NCBI GenBank assembly: GCA_964058805.1
Contig: CAXKVV010000246.1
Location: forward strand, 62,001 to 126,000
Direction of reading: 5' to 3'
Length of the DNA: 64,000 nt
Source: Schoenoplectus triqueter
Taxonomy: Eukaryota > Streptophyta > Magnoliopsida > Poales > Cyperaceae
Of the stretch, positions 47,195-60,039 are shown piece after piece; position 1 is the stretch's first letter; each line of letters starts with the position of its first letter. Below the pieces are notes generated by a model. It was not told the origin of the DNA. It did no database searches and saw only the letters and a program-made list of their open reading frames with translations. A program made the translations under genes and the position numbers.

Positions 47195-47770
47195 CAAATG
47201 AGCCGAGTTCGAACGAGTTGGACTTAGTTCAAGTTCAGCTCATGAAAATATGAGTCAAGTTGAATTAAACTCGTGAAACGCTTGAAGCTTAAAGCCTAGC
47301 TCAATTTTAACTCATTACTATTTGAGTTAGCTCGTGAGCCAAGTACATTTGTATTGACTCGGTTTGATATTTGATTTGGTTCGTCTATAAATTATAAGGT
47401 TTGTACATCTATAAAAATAGTACAAGAGTTGATAAAAAAATGACATATGAATAAATTATGTTTTCAATGACAACTTTGCTGCAGCATTTGAACGGGTGAA
47501 GTAACAAAAAAATTATCGAGTCAGATATACGAGTTGAGTTCATGAGCGAGTAAAAGACGTCGCTAAGCTTCTAAAATAATGAGAGAGAATGAGATAGTGA
47601 TTATCGGGCTAGAGTTAAAAAAAAGTGCATATAAACTATTGTTCTTCGAGCCAAACAGAGCCGAGACACAAGCCGAGTCAGCCCCAACTCAAAACTCAAT
47701 TCATTTAACCACCGAGTCAGATTAGCTCCAGACCGAGTCAATCTTGAGCCGAGTCATGAGCCCGAGCTTT
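47195..47770. repeat. gatgcaaatgag-type dispersed repeat, copy B
   Basis: Starts tttgcaaatgagccgagttc, with many gagttgga/caagttcagctc phrases, an AT-rich middle and a mirrored end (gccgagtcagcccc, gagcccgagc, gcagccctaag). Related in design to 36680-37090. Non-coding; superfamily not determined. Confidence 0.6.
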
Positions 47771-48247
47771 TTTATGCAGCCCTAAGTTAACCTCTAATAA
47801 AATTAAACAATTCTTCAAAAAATCATTCCAGTATTTTTTTTGTATGCCCGTCCGCTGTGAAAAATTGGGCTTCCATGAAATAATGCCTTTCGTTTATTAA
47901 TTTGTAGGATTATCATTCTATTATTTCTCAATGAAAATAATAACTGCAAAAATCATTTCAGTATTAAAAAAGTACATGCCTGTATCAGATATGTGAAAGA
48001 AATGCAGAGAAATTAATTAATTAATATGACATTAACAAACCTTTTCATACTAATACAGATCCGGCTTGCAACGAGCAAGCACACAATAAATATACGGCCC
48101 CCTTCCACATCAATCTGTAAAGATATACCAACAACTATTCAAACGATTAAATTATCCTGATACATATTTCTAAATACAAAAAGAATGCAAATGGTTATTA
48201 CAGAATAGAATACAACAAATAGACGATGCTTCTTCTCAGATGCATTT

Positions 48248-49873
48248 CTATGACATAGTACATTCGGCAGGTACTCCTTCAGGGAACCTCTTGTAATCCT
48301 GGCAATAATCATAGATCTTCAAGTTGTCATTGACCCAATTCAAGTTCCATTTCTGCCCCCAATCGAGTTGTTGGTCGTACCACGCAGGAGCCCAAGAGGG
48401 GTCCCACTTGCATTTGCTGTAATCGTAGTACGGGTAGCAAGCTTCTACATCGAAACCCTTGTAGTAGGCCGTGAATGGTACCTGTGACCAGTCGGTCTTG
48501 ACACGGCCACCTTGTGTTGCCCATCCTTCGGCATCCCATATGCTGCTGTAGACCCGCATTGGCTGGTCGTGAGGGAACGGCACACCACGTGCCATGTTGT
48601 TCTTGAATACTCTCATTGGTACATTGTCTACAAAGAATCTGAAACGAGAGCATGTACAGTTGAGCTTTTGGAAACATTACTGTTCTTGAATACTCTAATA
48701 TGGGTGATTTTATTTACTACTTACACAAGATGATGAGGATTCCAGAGGAGGGTATAGTTGTGAAAATCAGCAGTAGGATCAAACCAAAGATAGAACTGCT
48801 GCTCCCTATCTCCTGTCCCCTGTGCAAATATGTTTGTGTGCAAAATGTAGGGATTCCCACTAGTGTTGCCTAAGAACTCAAAGTCTACCTCGTCGTGATG
48901 CTCGCCCATTGATGCAACCTGTAATTAATTACAATCGATGAACTGATAGTGAACATGTGATGGCCAAAGAAGATGGTAATAACAGTTTATAAGAAAAATA
49001 ATACCTCGTTATATATATCTTGTCTTCTTAATTACTTATTTGAATTTCTTAATGATTCTAAATGAAATAGTACCAAGTGGATATCAACTTTTGGTACCAT
49101 GTGGATGAGACTTGGAATTCTAGTCAAACTAATGTATTTATGTCTTCTAAGTATAAAATTCAATATATGTATAGTGTATCTCAATTCTCACTATATCTGA
49201 CCATGTGCCTTCTCGATATTGAAAAAAAAAACTCCATATCTCTCCCTGCATGTGTTTTGCATCTCTCAGAACTTAAACATGTTCAAATTAATCCAATGGT
49301 AATAGCATTTGAAGTTAAGGGTGCATTCTGATAATTGTCTTAACCAATCAAATGTAGAAAATGCCAAATCAAGGTTATTACATTATCATTTTGCAGTCAT
49401 TAGAACGGCTAAACACATGACATTTTATTCATAAGCAAAACTGGACTGTACTTTTTATTGCTTAGCTAAAATTAAACCATGAAAGGGAATTTGTAAGTTT
49501 CAAGTTATTAGGAGATAACGTTACAATAAAAGTGTTATAACATAGGTGCCAAAGAAAACAAACAATTAAGGCCATGACTTACGTAAAATGTGGTAACGGT
49601 TCCCGCCGAGTTGCCCTCTACGAGCTTTATCTGCATAGTGATCCTCCCAAACAAATATTCATGCTTTGATTGGAAGCCTGAACCGGATATCCGATCCATT
49701 GACAATGCTAAAATTTCACCCCCATTTATATATTGGACATTCTTATGTCCCCAAATTATATCAGTGGTCCAATAGAAGTTTCCAGCTGAGACAACTTTGG
49801 TTACATAGGAGAGTGCAAGTAGTGTTGATAGAAATTGAAAAGAGAGTTTAAGGTTAAAGGGAGGCAATGCCAT
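48248..49873 (-). CDS. Xyloglucan endotransglucosylase/hydrolase (second XTH)
   Basis: Secreted cell-wall GH16 enzyme acting on xyloglucan. Exons (minus order) 49873-49583, 48918-48725, 48638-48248 total 876 bases, 291 residues. The signal peptide is about residues 1-30 (ending KVVSA). The active site [11 protein letters not shown] is intact, followed by the N-glycosylation site NTS. Other family segments are [27 protein letters not shown] and [20 protein letters not shown]. The XET_C end is [18 protein letters not shown]. The three-exon structure and the HDE-type motif place it in the large group I/II XTHs, distinct from the XTH at 23.7-27.2 kb. The Tyr/Trp-rich segment between the XET_C cysteines ([20 protein letters not shown]) is longer than in many relatives. 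Confidence 0.95.
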
Positions 49874-49973
49874 GGTTTCTTTTGTTCTATGTGAGAGAAC
49901 TTGAATAGGGTTTGAGAGGTTTGGGTTTTGGCTTGGTACAAATTTGGATGAGGAAAATGCAGGGGGAGTAGGG

Positions 49974-49981
49974 TTTATATA
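49974..49981 (-). promoter_or_regulatory. TATA box of the second XTH
   Basis: Minus-strand TATATAAA lies about 100 bases before the ATG at 49873, a fitting distance for a plant core promoter with a short leader. Confidence 0.7.
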
Positions 49982-50162
49982 TTTTTGGGGAGGAGTGATA
50001 GAAGGAAATTTGACCGTTACTCATAGGGCATTTGGTTGGCACTGCATGAGATAGGGAAATATTATATTTTGTGCTACGAGTTGACGCGTTCATAGCGGAT
50101 CAGGCAATTTTAAAGAGAATTATTATTTGTAGACAGGTATGGCCCATACTTTGGTGCTTAGG

Positions 50163-50555
50163 CAGAGACGGATTTAAGATTTTGATTAGGGGTAATTATC
50201 GGATTATATTAAGGTTCAAATTCATTAACTAATTGAGTACTAAATAAAAAAATTAATAATTTAATATATATACTTAACTAATAATTTTTTATTAAATAAT
50301 AACATTTTATATATTAAAATAATAATAAAATAAAGCTCAAAGTAATAGATAATCAAGTTGATGAAGAAAGTTTCCGTCTAAGGAACTTTATATTTTGATA
50401 TCTTTGCATAATTATTTCATTATGCACGGTATTAAATATTTTTTTCTCAATAAAAATAACCAGACAATTCAGAGGGGGAGGCAAATTACCGAAAAGCACT
50501 ATTTTTCAAAATTCTGTGGGGGCACGTGCCCCCCTGGATAACCCCCAGGGCTTCA
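50163..50555. mobile_element. hAT-like MITE, copy 1 (right end eroded)
   Basis: Starts cagagacggatttaag and is very similar to 50696-51093 through most of its length (shared blocks ttgattaggggtaattat, gatgaagaaagttt-type, cattatgcac, ggcacgtgccccc). The right end lacks the gttcgcccctg terminus. Confidence 0.75.
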
Positions 50556-50695
50556 ATAATTATCACTTTTAATGTTTAAAAATAGAATATGTAATTCTCA
50601 TGTACACGTTCTTATTGGAGTGCCTATGGAAAATTATCTTGGCAACAATAACAAAATGTTGTTTTTTTAAGATACGAAGTACTACTACTAATTAA

Positions 50696-51093
50696 CATGG
50701 GCGGATCCACGATTTTGGTTAGGGGTAATTATTAAATTGTAATGGTTTAGTGGTTAAAATCCATTAATTAATCGGGTACTAAATAAAAAAATTAGTAATT
50801 TAATATATATACTTAACTAATAATTTTTTTATTAAAATAATAACATTTTATACATTAAAATAACAATAAAATAAAACTCAAAGTAATAGATAATCAAGTT
50901 GATGAAAAAAGTTTTCATCTAAAGAACTTTATATTTTGATATCATTGCATAATAATTTCATTATGCACAGTATTAAAAAAATATTTCTCAATAAAAATAA
51001 CCAGACAATCTAGAGGGGCAAATTACCGAAAATCACTATTTTTCAAAATCCAGGGAGGCACGTGCCCCCTGGATACACCTAGGTTCGCCCCTG
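50696..51093. mobile_element. hAT-like MITE, copy 2
   Basis: Ends catgggcggatccacg and gttcgcccctg, flanked by ctaattaa (50688-50695) and ctaattat (51094-51101), a 7-of-8 match to an 8-base target duplication as produced by hAT transposases. 398 bases, non-coding. It lies 140 bases from copy 1. Confidence 0.85.
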
Positions 51094-51102
51094 CTAATTA
51101 TT

Positions 51103-51104
<2 letters not shown>

Positions 51105-51151
<47 letters not shown>
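51105..51151. repeat. (AAT)n microsatellite
   Basis: A pure AAT run of about 15 units immediately right of the hAT-like MITE. Confidence 0.95.
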
Positions 51152-51239
51152 TACCTATATTATAGTCTATTTAACAATAATATCACCACCACCAACAACA
51201 ATAATAATAAAATTACAAAATTTTATTTCACTAAATGAG

Positions 51240-51789
51240 TCAAATCCTAGTTTAAGCTCAATCTAACTTCTCTCTATTCTCCCAACTTGATCCTTCGTGA
51301 TCTTCTTATAATCTATTTCTTAAGCTATTGTGCTCACTTTTCTTGAGCTATAGTGCTCACCTTTTTTGAGTGTGTTCTCACTCACTTTTTGTTTTGAATG
51401 TGTTGCCACTCACATTTTTTAGTGTATTGTCACTTTTATTATCGATAGGCTTGACATCCCATTTTTGTGTAAGGGACCAAGTTCTACAAGTGTAAAACTA
51501 TTTTTTAGTGTTTCGGCTCAACCTCAATTGTTAGAGGTTGAGAGTCCTAGAGACGTATGCATTTTAAATCAAACTCTATTACATCTTGTGTTCTTGTTTG
51601 ATCTTTTCTTTTCTTTTCTCTCATTTCTTTGATTGCTATATTCTTATGATAATTGAATCGAATTGAATTATTTTCCACTGCCATTACACTTGAACACTAA
51701 GCCCCAAATCGATTTATATATTTCTATCTTATGTTCTTTACAATCTTGCACTATTTTGACCTCAAATACCATCTTTCCTAGGGCTATCA
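51240..51789 (+). mobile_element. 5' LTR of a Copia element, truncated at its 5' side
   Basis: Aligns with the last 540 or so bases of the 3' LTR at 54229-55433, from the phrase ttctctctattctcccaact to the end cctagggctatca. The U3 part is missing; the region to the left is the AAT run and AC-rich low-complexity DNA. Confidence 0.9.
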
Positions 51790-51792
51790 AAG

Positions 51793-51802
51793 TGGTATCA
51801 GA
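51793..51802 (+). other. Primer-binding site of the Copia element
   Basis: tggtatcaga begins three bases after the LTR end CA, the initiator tRNA-Met type site. The following bases (tcagaag) are less conserved. Confidence 0.85.
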
Positions 51803-51925
51803 TCAGAAGCTCAGTTTTAATTGCTTTATTTATGGTATTATTGGTACAAGATGATTTTTTTGATGCATGTAAAAGAACCCTCAACTCTAGGTCTTAATTG
51901 TAAAAATTTTAATTTTTGAAAGAAA

Positions 51926-53900
51926 TGTATGGTGAACTACCTCAACATACTAGATATTTGAGATGCTGTCCAATATGGTTATGTACCACTTTATGATTCT
52001 AGTAATCTCACATTGACACAAAATGTCAAAGAACTAAAATCTCAAAATGATTATGCTGTCAATGCTATTTTAAATTCGGTTAGTGAAATAATTACTATAT
52101 TATTTGGTACTACCGAAATTAGTAGTGAAATATGGGAGACCCTTGTCTATGAGAATATGAAAATTAATGGGTCTAGAGTCTGAATTTGAAAATTTTTATA
52201 TACAAAAAGGAGAGTCAATTGAGAATATCTATTCAAGATTAATGTATATTCTAAATGAATTTGATGAAGTTAGAGAATACTTGTCTAATTTTAAGATTGT
52301 AGGCAAGATTTTTAGGATAATGATGAGAAGACCAAGATGAGAGAGCATGATAAACACTCTAGAAGCAATGTAAGACATTCTTGATGAATTCACACATAAA
52401 GAAGTGTTCACTCATCTTCTATGCTTTGAAGAGAAGTTACGATAAAATAGAGAGCTCACACCAAAACTCAAAGAAACCGCACTTCAAGCTCAAAAGTCTA
52501 CATCACACTACTATTCGAGCAACACATCATCTAGCTCATCTTCTATGAACGATCAAATCATCACAAAGATATTTGAAATAATGCTCAATCTAGAGATGGA
52601 GCACAATAAAGAGTGACATGAGAAAAAAATGACGTGCATATACTTCTCATACCATAAGGAACGTCACACAACACACAATTGTTCTTTGATCTCCCCACAT
52701 AAGAATAAACAAAACTTTGAGAGAATTGATACTATACTAGCCACAAGTAATCATGTTGAGAAAGAAGGATGAAAAAATACACTCAATCTTGCCCTAATTG
52801 CGAAAGCAGATGAGAGCTCACCCGTGGTAGATGTTGATGAGATTGTAGCAAGAAATAACATCATCGACTTGTGCACATTGGAGATCCTATACAACATTGT
52901 CATATCCAATAATATGAAGATGAACTTATTTGCACTTAAGGTATAATTTTCTCAATAATTTTAATTGTACAAACAAGTAGTACCTTACATTATATCCACT
53001 TGGGATGTTAGTGATGATGATTTTATTGAGAATGATGAATTTTGTGTTGAAAATGCAAATAATTTGGATGATGAGACTGAAATTGAATCTTTTTTATCTA
53101 ATTTAGAGAGTTCTATTTGTGATTCATCTTCTCAAAAAGAGATAATTGAAAGACTTAAAAATAAAATTTCAGAGTTTGAGTTAAAGGTTAAATCTTATGA
53201 GTCTAAATTGTAAAATCTGGAAAAGAATTATCAAATGTATTTAGGTAAAGTTACAACATGAAAAATGAAAGTACAAACTTTAGAAACTGAAAATAGGGCA
53301 CTAAAGTCTTCATATACTTCAACAAGTATCACTTCAATGGATTTAGACAAATTTATAAGTAAAAGGCCTAGCAAAAGTCAGGTCTTGGATATAAAAATCT
53401 CCTAAAACTTTAAATTGTCCTAAATCTAAAGGAAAACAAGGTCAATGATTGAATGCAAAAATTGTGAAACCTAGTAATGCTAAATCTTTCAATAAGAAAC
53501 ACAATTATGCATTTCAATATAATCCATTTGATAAAAAGATTAACAAATGACAAAAAAATTCAAAGCAACAATGTTATATTTTTCAATCCTAGTTGGTTAA
53601 ATAAATTATATTAAAGGACTCGATGGATAGTTTTATGAGTTTAAAAATTAAAATAATTTTCAAATCAAAACTCAAAAATACGAGCATAAACGAGTTATTT
53701 CTCAAAAATATAAAAATATTTCTAGAGAAAAATCCAAAATTCAAGCTCAAGAATTAAAAGAAAATTATCAAAATATTTTAGTTAAAGGTAATAAGAAGTC
53801 TCTAACATGTGTATTTTATAATTATTATTATCATATTGATCATATCTCACTTGATTGTAAATTTAGAAAGGAAAATAACATCATAAATATTATTTGGGTC
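51926..53900 (+). pseudogene. Decayed Copia gag (UBN2-like) region
   Basis: Translated pieces resemble plant Copia gag: DAVQYGYVPLYD (with a stop where the usual Trp stands just before), EIWETLVYEN, NFYIQKGESIENIYSR, FDEVREYLSNF and then a CCHC-like knuckle region (YYYHIDHISLDCKFRKEN, about 53820-53880). Stops and shifts break it into several frames; the longest clean piece is 52965-53213. No protease, integrase or reverse transcriptase follows, so the element was dependent on others in trans. Confidence 0.8.
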
Positions 53901-54215
53901 CTAAGAATAAAAATTAGATACATCAATGCTTAATTTTCCCTTCAAACAATATATGTCACATACGTAGGGGGTTTAGCTAATTTTTTTAATGAATTATATT
54001 TTTGTTTTGTTTTATTTTTGAAAGTATTTTAAATTTTTTATCTTATACATGGTGAATACATTAAGGGGGAGCGATTAATTTAGGGGGAGCTAAATTAAAA
54101 TAAATTCTTTATTCACACCCTTTTGCCCTATTTTCAAAAAAGGAGAGAAGTTTTTGGGTGAAATTCACATATCTTATGTTATATCTATGCACCCATGCAT
54201 GTTTTATAAATTGAT

Positions 54216-54227
54216 AAAAGGGGGAGA
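54216..54227 (+). other. Polypurine tract
   Basis: aaaagggggaga just before the 3' LTR start TGTTAAAC at 54229. Two similar runs (taagggggagc, ttagggggagc) lie about 150 bases upstream. Confidence 0.85.
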
Positions 54228-54228
54228 T

Positions 54229-55433
54229 TGTTAAACTAAATATCTTCTTTGATTTATCGATTTACAAAATAACCTTGAATTTTATAATTTGCTTTGTTTG
54301 AGTTTTATGCAGGGATTAAAATATAAATGAATTAATGCACAAAAACCAAGACTAATGATGGGATAAAATAGCTTAATCAAGACTGCATTAGGCTTAAATT
54401 TAGTTATACTCAAACTGAGTTTAATTGGTTAAGATAAATTGAGCTTAAACAACAAAGAAAAATGTTTCTGCCTAGTGAATCGTTATAACGGTTCATCTCA
54501 ATATTAAAAAATATTCTAAGATAGAAAAGTTTTCATAGAAGATAGAGCGTATTGTTATGTAACGATTCAGTAATCATTACAATGATTTATGAAACGTATA
54601 ATGATTCAGTGAATCATTATAATGTTTCAGCTCAATCAGATCCAACGTCTATTCTTTCTAAGTCGTTATAATGATTCCCAAATCGTTATAATGGTTCAGG
54701 CCGAAAATAGTTTTTCAGTTATTTCAGAAGATCTATTTTAAAAGGATCACCTCTCTCACTGATAATTATCTGATCTATCTAGCTAAATCATTCTTCTAGA
54801 GATCTTATTAGCCAAATACAAAGTGAGAGAGATAAGTCAAGAGATAGAAACACTCAATAAACCAAATCCTTGTTTAAGATCAATCTAGCTTCTCTCTATT
54901 CTCCCAACTTGATCTTTCTTAATCTTCTTGTAATCTGTTTTCTTGAGCTATTGTGCTCACTTTTTTTGAGTTGTAGTGCTTACATTTTTTGAGTGTGTTG
55001 TCACTCACTTCTTGTTTTGAGTGTATTGTCACTCACTTCTTGTTTTGAGTGTATTGTTACTCATATTTTTTAGTGTGTTGTCACTCTTATTACCGATAAG
55101 TTTGGCGGCTCATTTTTATATAAGGAACCAAGTTCTACAAGTGTAAAACTATTTTTTAATATTTTGGTTCAACCTCAATTGTTAGAGGCTGGGAATTTCA
55201 GAAACGTAGGCATTTTAAGTCGAACTCCGTTACATCTTGTGTTCTTGTTTGATCTTTTTTTCTCTCATTTCTTAGATTGCTATATTATTGTGAGAATTGA
55301 ATTGAATTGAATTGTCTTCCGCTACCATTACATTTAAACACTAAGTCTCAAATCGGTTTATACATTTGTACCTTAGGTTCTTTATAATCTTACACTATTT
55401 TGAACTCAAATACCATCTTTCCTAGGGCTATCA
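54229..55433 (+). mobile_element. 3' LTR of the Copia element (1205 bases)
   Basis: Begins TGTTAAACTAAATATC and ends CCTAGGGCTATCA. It shares its whole length with the solo LTR at 30643-31693 and its end with the 5' LTR at 51240-51789. It contains spaced gttataatgattca repeats (about 54480-54700). Confidence 0.9.
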
Positions 55434-57146
55434 TCCATATCTGACAATTTTCTGAATTTGTATCCATATTTAAAAAATATTCATATACCGATCCAAATAA
55501 TATCTGATCCATTAACACACTTAAAATTGCCCGAAGTTATATTGTAGCGTTAATTAGGGATACATATCGGGAAAAAAAAAATCTAATTTTCGTTTGTGAG
55601 AATTATATGATAAGTTATATATTCTCTTGCTTTTCCAAAAAAGAATATCCGAGTTTTCCCTTTTTCTTCTGTTCATTTTTGAAATTAAAAAGACAAAATT
55701 TCATGAACTAGTGTTACACCAAGTCCACATAAAGATTTCGATGCGCAGATCCGCAACCAAGGGGCCAGATAATACAAAGGTATGATCTCTCATTTGTAAG
55801 GAACAAGAGAACCTTTTTGTTCTAAAGGAAATGCAAGGAAGCAGAGTTGGAATGCAAGAAGCAATAGATTAGCTTAAATGATAAAGCCATGTGCCAAGAA
55901 AGAGATATAGTCAAGCAATGGATCAAACTATCACAATCACCACTTTTCCACGTGCTAACATGCATGGATTAATTAGCCTTTCTTTAAGGTAGAATTTTGA
56001 TGAATTATATCTTTTTCACTTTTTAATAGGGAAATATTCTTTATTAATATGGATCAGCTTTGAAATTGGACAGTCAATTAACGGTAACTTTTAAACGTTT
56101 ATTTAATAATTAAAATGTGTGTTTAACTAGACCGAAATTCCAATAATTGTGAACAATATATTGAAAATAATATAATTTTAAGAAAAAAATAATATTCGAA
56201 CATAATTAATTAGTTATAATGCTGTACCTAATTTCAGTGCAAAGGTGTCTCTATATGTACACACACAAAATTGCAATGTATGCACAAACTTAACTGACGA
56301 AAACAAATAATAAGCTACGCTAGCTACAATCATAACAATTTAGTATCATAAAATTTGAGAGCTTGACTCTCATTTTTTTTCTAAAAAAAATAATATTTGA
56401 GAAAAAATAATATCCGCATCAAGAATTTCTCTAGCTAGTTTGCATGATTTTTTTTTAAAAAAAATCTATGAGTTACGAAGGAAAGCATGCATATAGCGGC
56501 GAACTTGAATACTACTGATTAAACAATTAATTAATGATTATACATTACAGACAAATTCCCACAGGATAATAGGAGAATGTGCACCTCCTCATGCATGTGA
56601 TCGATAACATGTCAGATAACCTTCTAAAGACGTAATTTCATGAACTCGTACTTGTTTTTCGCAGAGTGAAACGTCAATTGGCAGAAAAATATTGCACTGA
56701 TGGTCGTGAAGTGCTCAAATATTGAATATGACATTGAACACTTGACTAATTAAAGCCAGCTAGCTTCAGTGTTAATTTTCTCATGTCAGGCTTCCTGAAC
56801 CGTACAACGGTATTCTCGTGTAAATGCAATAATTACGTCTAATTAATTTGAATATTGACCTCGAGATAATACCACTGATGACCTGGCATACGTGTAATTA
56901 AGATATTTCTCATGAGGGTTACTTCAATGTTCACAATAGTTATTTTGACAATAAATTTGTAATTAAAGAATAAAATAAATGTTTAATTGTGAAAAGCAAA
57001 TTATAAATATTATTGAACATATAAATAACCTAACAACTTAATTCGTGCAATGATGCATATCAATATTGTTTACTTCAAATTTCTTGATGTATACGAGGAT
57101 AGCCAAGTCATATATTTTTTTTAGAAACTAAATAATATAAATCATG

Positions 57147-57186
<40 letters not shown>

Positions 57187-59172
57187 CAAAATAAGCATAT
57201 ATACTTATTGTTTGATTTCAAATGTAAACTTCATTTTTGTCCGAATTACTAATTTCTCTTCTTTTTTTTCTCATGTATTATCTCGATTGATAATTATTGC
57301 ACAAAAAAAGAACCAGAACTTCTAGAGTGCTATATAAATAATATTTTTTAAAATAAATGCTCCTTCTTGGATCGAACAGGAACCATTCTAAATCCGGACA
57401 ACATCCATAATTTATAAATAAGCTACGGTTACCTATTTTTACGTGGAACCAAAAATATTTAATATTAGATGTGGTATTTAATCTGATTTGAAAATAATAA
57501 GTATGTGACTGTCAATTTGAAAATCGATCTCATTTTAGAATATGAATTTAAATATAACAATATCCATACTACCCAAGCTGATAGCACCACTACAGATATC
57601 ATGATGAGTGCAAATATATACTATATATAAAATTTTAAATTAATATATATTTGACACTTTATGGCATGTTTCTAATTAAATAGTGCATTTCTATTGGTTG
57701 GCAAGCAGGAGAATAATGTTTTCAAGACTTGTCAAATCATTTACCTCAGTAAATATATATATGCCAAAAAAATACCAAAATGCAAATATCAATAACGAAA
57801 GGCATCTCGTGCATCCACAAAATGATATAATTATTCTTTTTTTTTACCTAAAAACGACGTCATCACTGAAAATTGGTAATTACTTTTTATTTTTGTAATT
57901 TTACCTAAAACCGACGCCAATGGTAGTAGAAATATAAGGATAAAAAACAAAAAATAAAAAGATGCGCGCAGTACATTGAAAAAGTCTACTTCAATGTAGA
58001 AAACAAAATCGTTAATTCCCCACTCAAATATTGATTTTCAAAGAGAGACGCCAGATGCCCAGATGCTAATCTAAGTAACATACATACACCGCATAGAATC
58101 TAGCAACATGATCCAGCTGGTAGTTGAAATTTGGTAAGTTTTTTTTTTTATTATTTATCTATATCTAGTGGCCGTACATTACTCCGGTGCAATTAAGGGA
58201 TTGTTCCACGTCTTGTGCACGTTTAGATTGTATATTAATTAAAGAGAAATATGCATGGCTCCTAATAAACCAATCAGAATTTCAGAAATTAATAGTATGT
58301 GGTGAACCCACTGTATAATATACAACAGTTAATTAGCTTTTACTGATTAAGCAGAATAAATTGAGTGTGGTTGCATTCCTAGAACATTTTTTAAGCCCTT
58401 TTCGATTCTTATTTCGAAATCTAGCACACAACAATTGATTTACGCGTGACATATAAAATTAAGTAATTTATTACTGTTTATATACATTTTTTTTCTGGGT
58501 ATATTATTATGAATCATAACAATTTTAAACCATTCAATTTTGTACATCGGATTTTAGGATATTTTGGTATGACCAGATAAGATGGGTTGATTAGTGAAAA
58601 TCAAGATTGTTGATTAATAAATGGACAGAACTTATTTCGATCCATAACAAAATTTGCCTTTTTTTTACCTTTAATGTCCATTGAAGTACAAATAAATATC
58701 AATATGTTTTCCCTATATCTATGTATATATTAATATATATATGAAAAACGTTAGCATAGAAATATTTGTACTTCTACGAAAATACAGATTATTCAATAAT
58801 ATGAAAAACTGTTAGATAATATGATGAGAGAGATCGTGGGTTCCTGTTAATTACCTTGTATTCATACAGATACAGCAGAGTGTTTTGTTGTATTATTCCT
58901 TTTTCTGTCCAAAAAAAAGTCTATATCTCACTTGTTTTATTTTAAATATGGAATATTGTTTTTTAAAAATATGGACTATATCTGGTCATAATCATTGGTA
59001 GGTCAAGGAAAATTAATGTTTTATTTAATTTGATTCCATAATTTATCTTTTGCACAGATCTCTTGAGAAGTCGCCATTTTTTATTTCAAAAAGTCCATGA
59101 AGACTCCAATGTAATAGCATATAGGTCGAACATTTTTTTCCTGTTTAATTAATTACTGCACCATTTGATAGT
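55434..59172. other. AT-rich intergenic region
   Basis: No gene recognised over 3.7 kb. A (TA)n run is at about 57150-57182. Occasional GC-richer patches near 57850-58080 show no open frame of note. Confidence 0.5.
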
Positions 59173-59308
59173 CAGTGACGGAGGGAGAAATATATATTTT
59201 ATACTAATTTTAGAAATTATCAATCGAATTATACATATTTATAAGATAAATTTAGAAAATTTAATGGTGTCATTTGTACTCATAATTATATATGTGGCTC
59301 TGCCGCTG
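59173..59308. mobile_element. Small hAT-like MITE
   Basis: Left end cagtgacggaggga; right end reads inward cagcggcagagcca. Flanks ttgatagt and ttgttaat agree at 6 of 8 positions. 136 bases, AT-rich core. Confidence 0.55.
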
Positions 59309-60039
59309 TTGTTAATGCATTGTAAATATTTTGCAGTTTGTATATTTTGTATATTTTTGGAATAAATAGACACGCTAAACTGATTCCTAAACTTTTGGAG
59401 ATTTCAAAATATTTGCAAATTTTACATATTATTTCCGAATTAATTTGAAATATCAGCAATTTGTACCCAATCTATTTTTTCCGTGTAAAATTTTAAACTT
59501 TTACATAATTTTGTTTATACCATAAGAAAAGAAGAGATGTCCACTTTATTACAACATTTTTTTGTGACGCAGTATGACAACAGCTTTTTTTTATGAAAAG
59601 TAAGACAACATTTTTATTACATTAATAATTTATTTAATTGTGTGATTTCAAATTATAAAAGTGAACAATTGATAATATTCAATAATTTAAAGAAATCGCA
59701 TGCATCAAATTTTATTGCATTTATAGTGTGGACATTGGTGCTGTGCACACAGCGTACTTGTCATTACAAAACATAGAACTACGTACACGTTCGAAATTAA
59801 TGATAACCGCATCGTACGTCAAATCTGTGGATTGTTAATTACAACAGATTAAACTACTATTACTATTCGAGATTCACCTACAAGTTCGAAATTAATTGTT
59901 TATTCATATATTAAACAATTTTGTTTATACCAACAATGCTATTACAAGTTCACCTAAAGGGCTAGAAGGCTACAAGTAGTTTTATATTTGGAACTTTTCA
60001 CTTACAATAAATCTTGTCGGATGGATAGTGTATTCCATT
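59309..60039. other. AT-rich intergenic region
   Basis: No gene or clear repeat structure seen. Confidence 0.4.

Noticed and set aside
46333..48200. Remaining villin modules (G4-G6, headpiece) downstream of the short villin
   Set aside because: Frames were read for the [16 protein letters not shown] and KLPKWKQ landmarks and none were seen.
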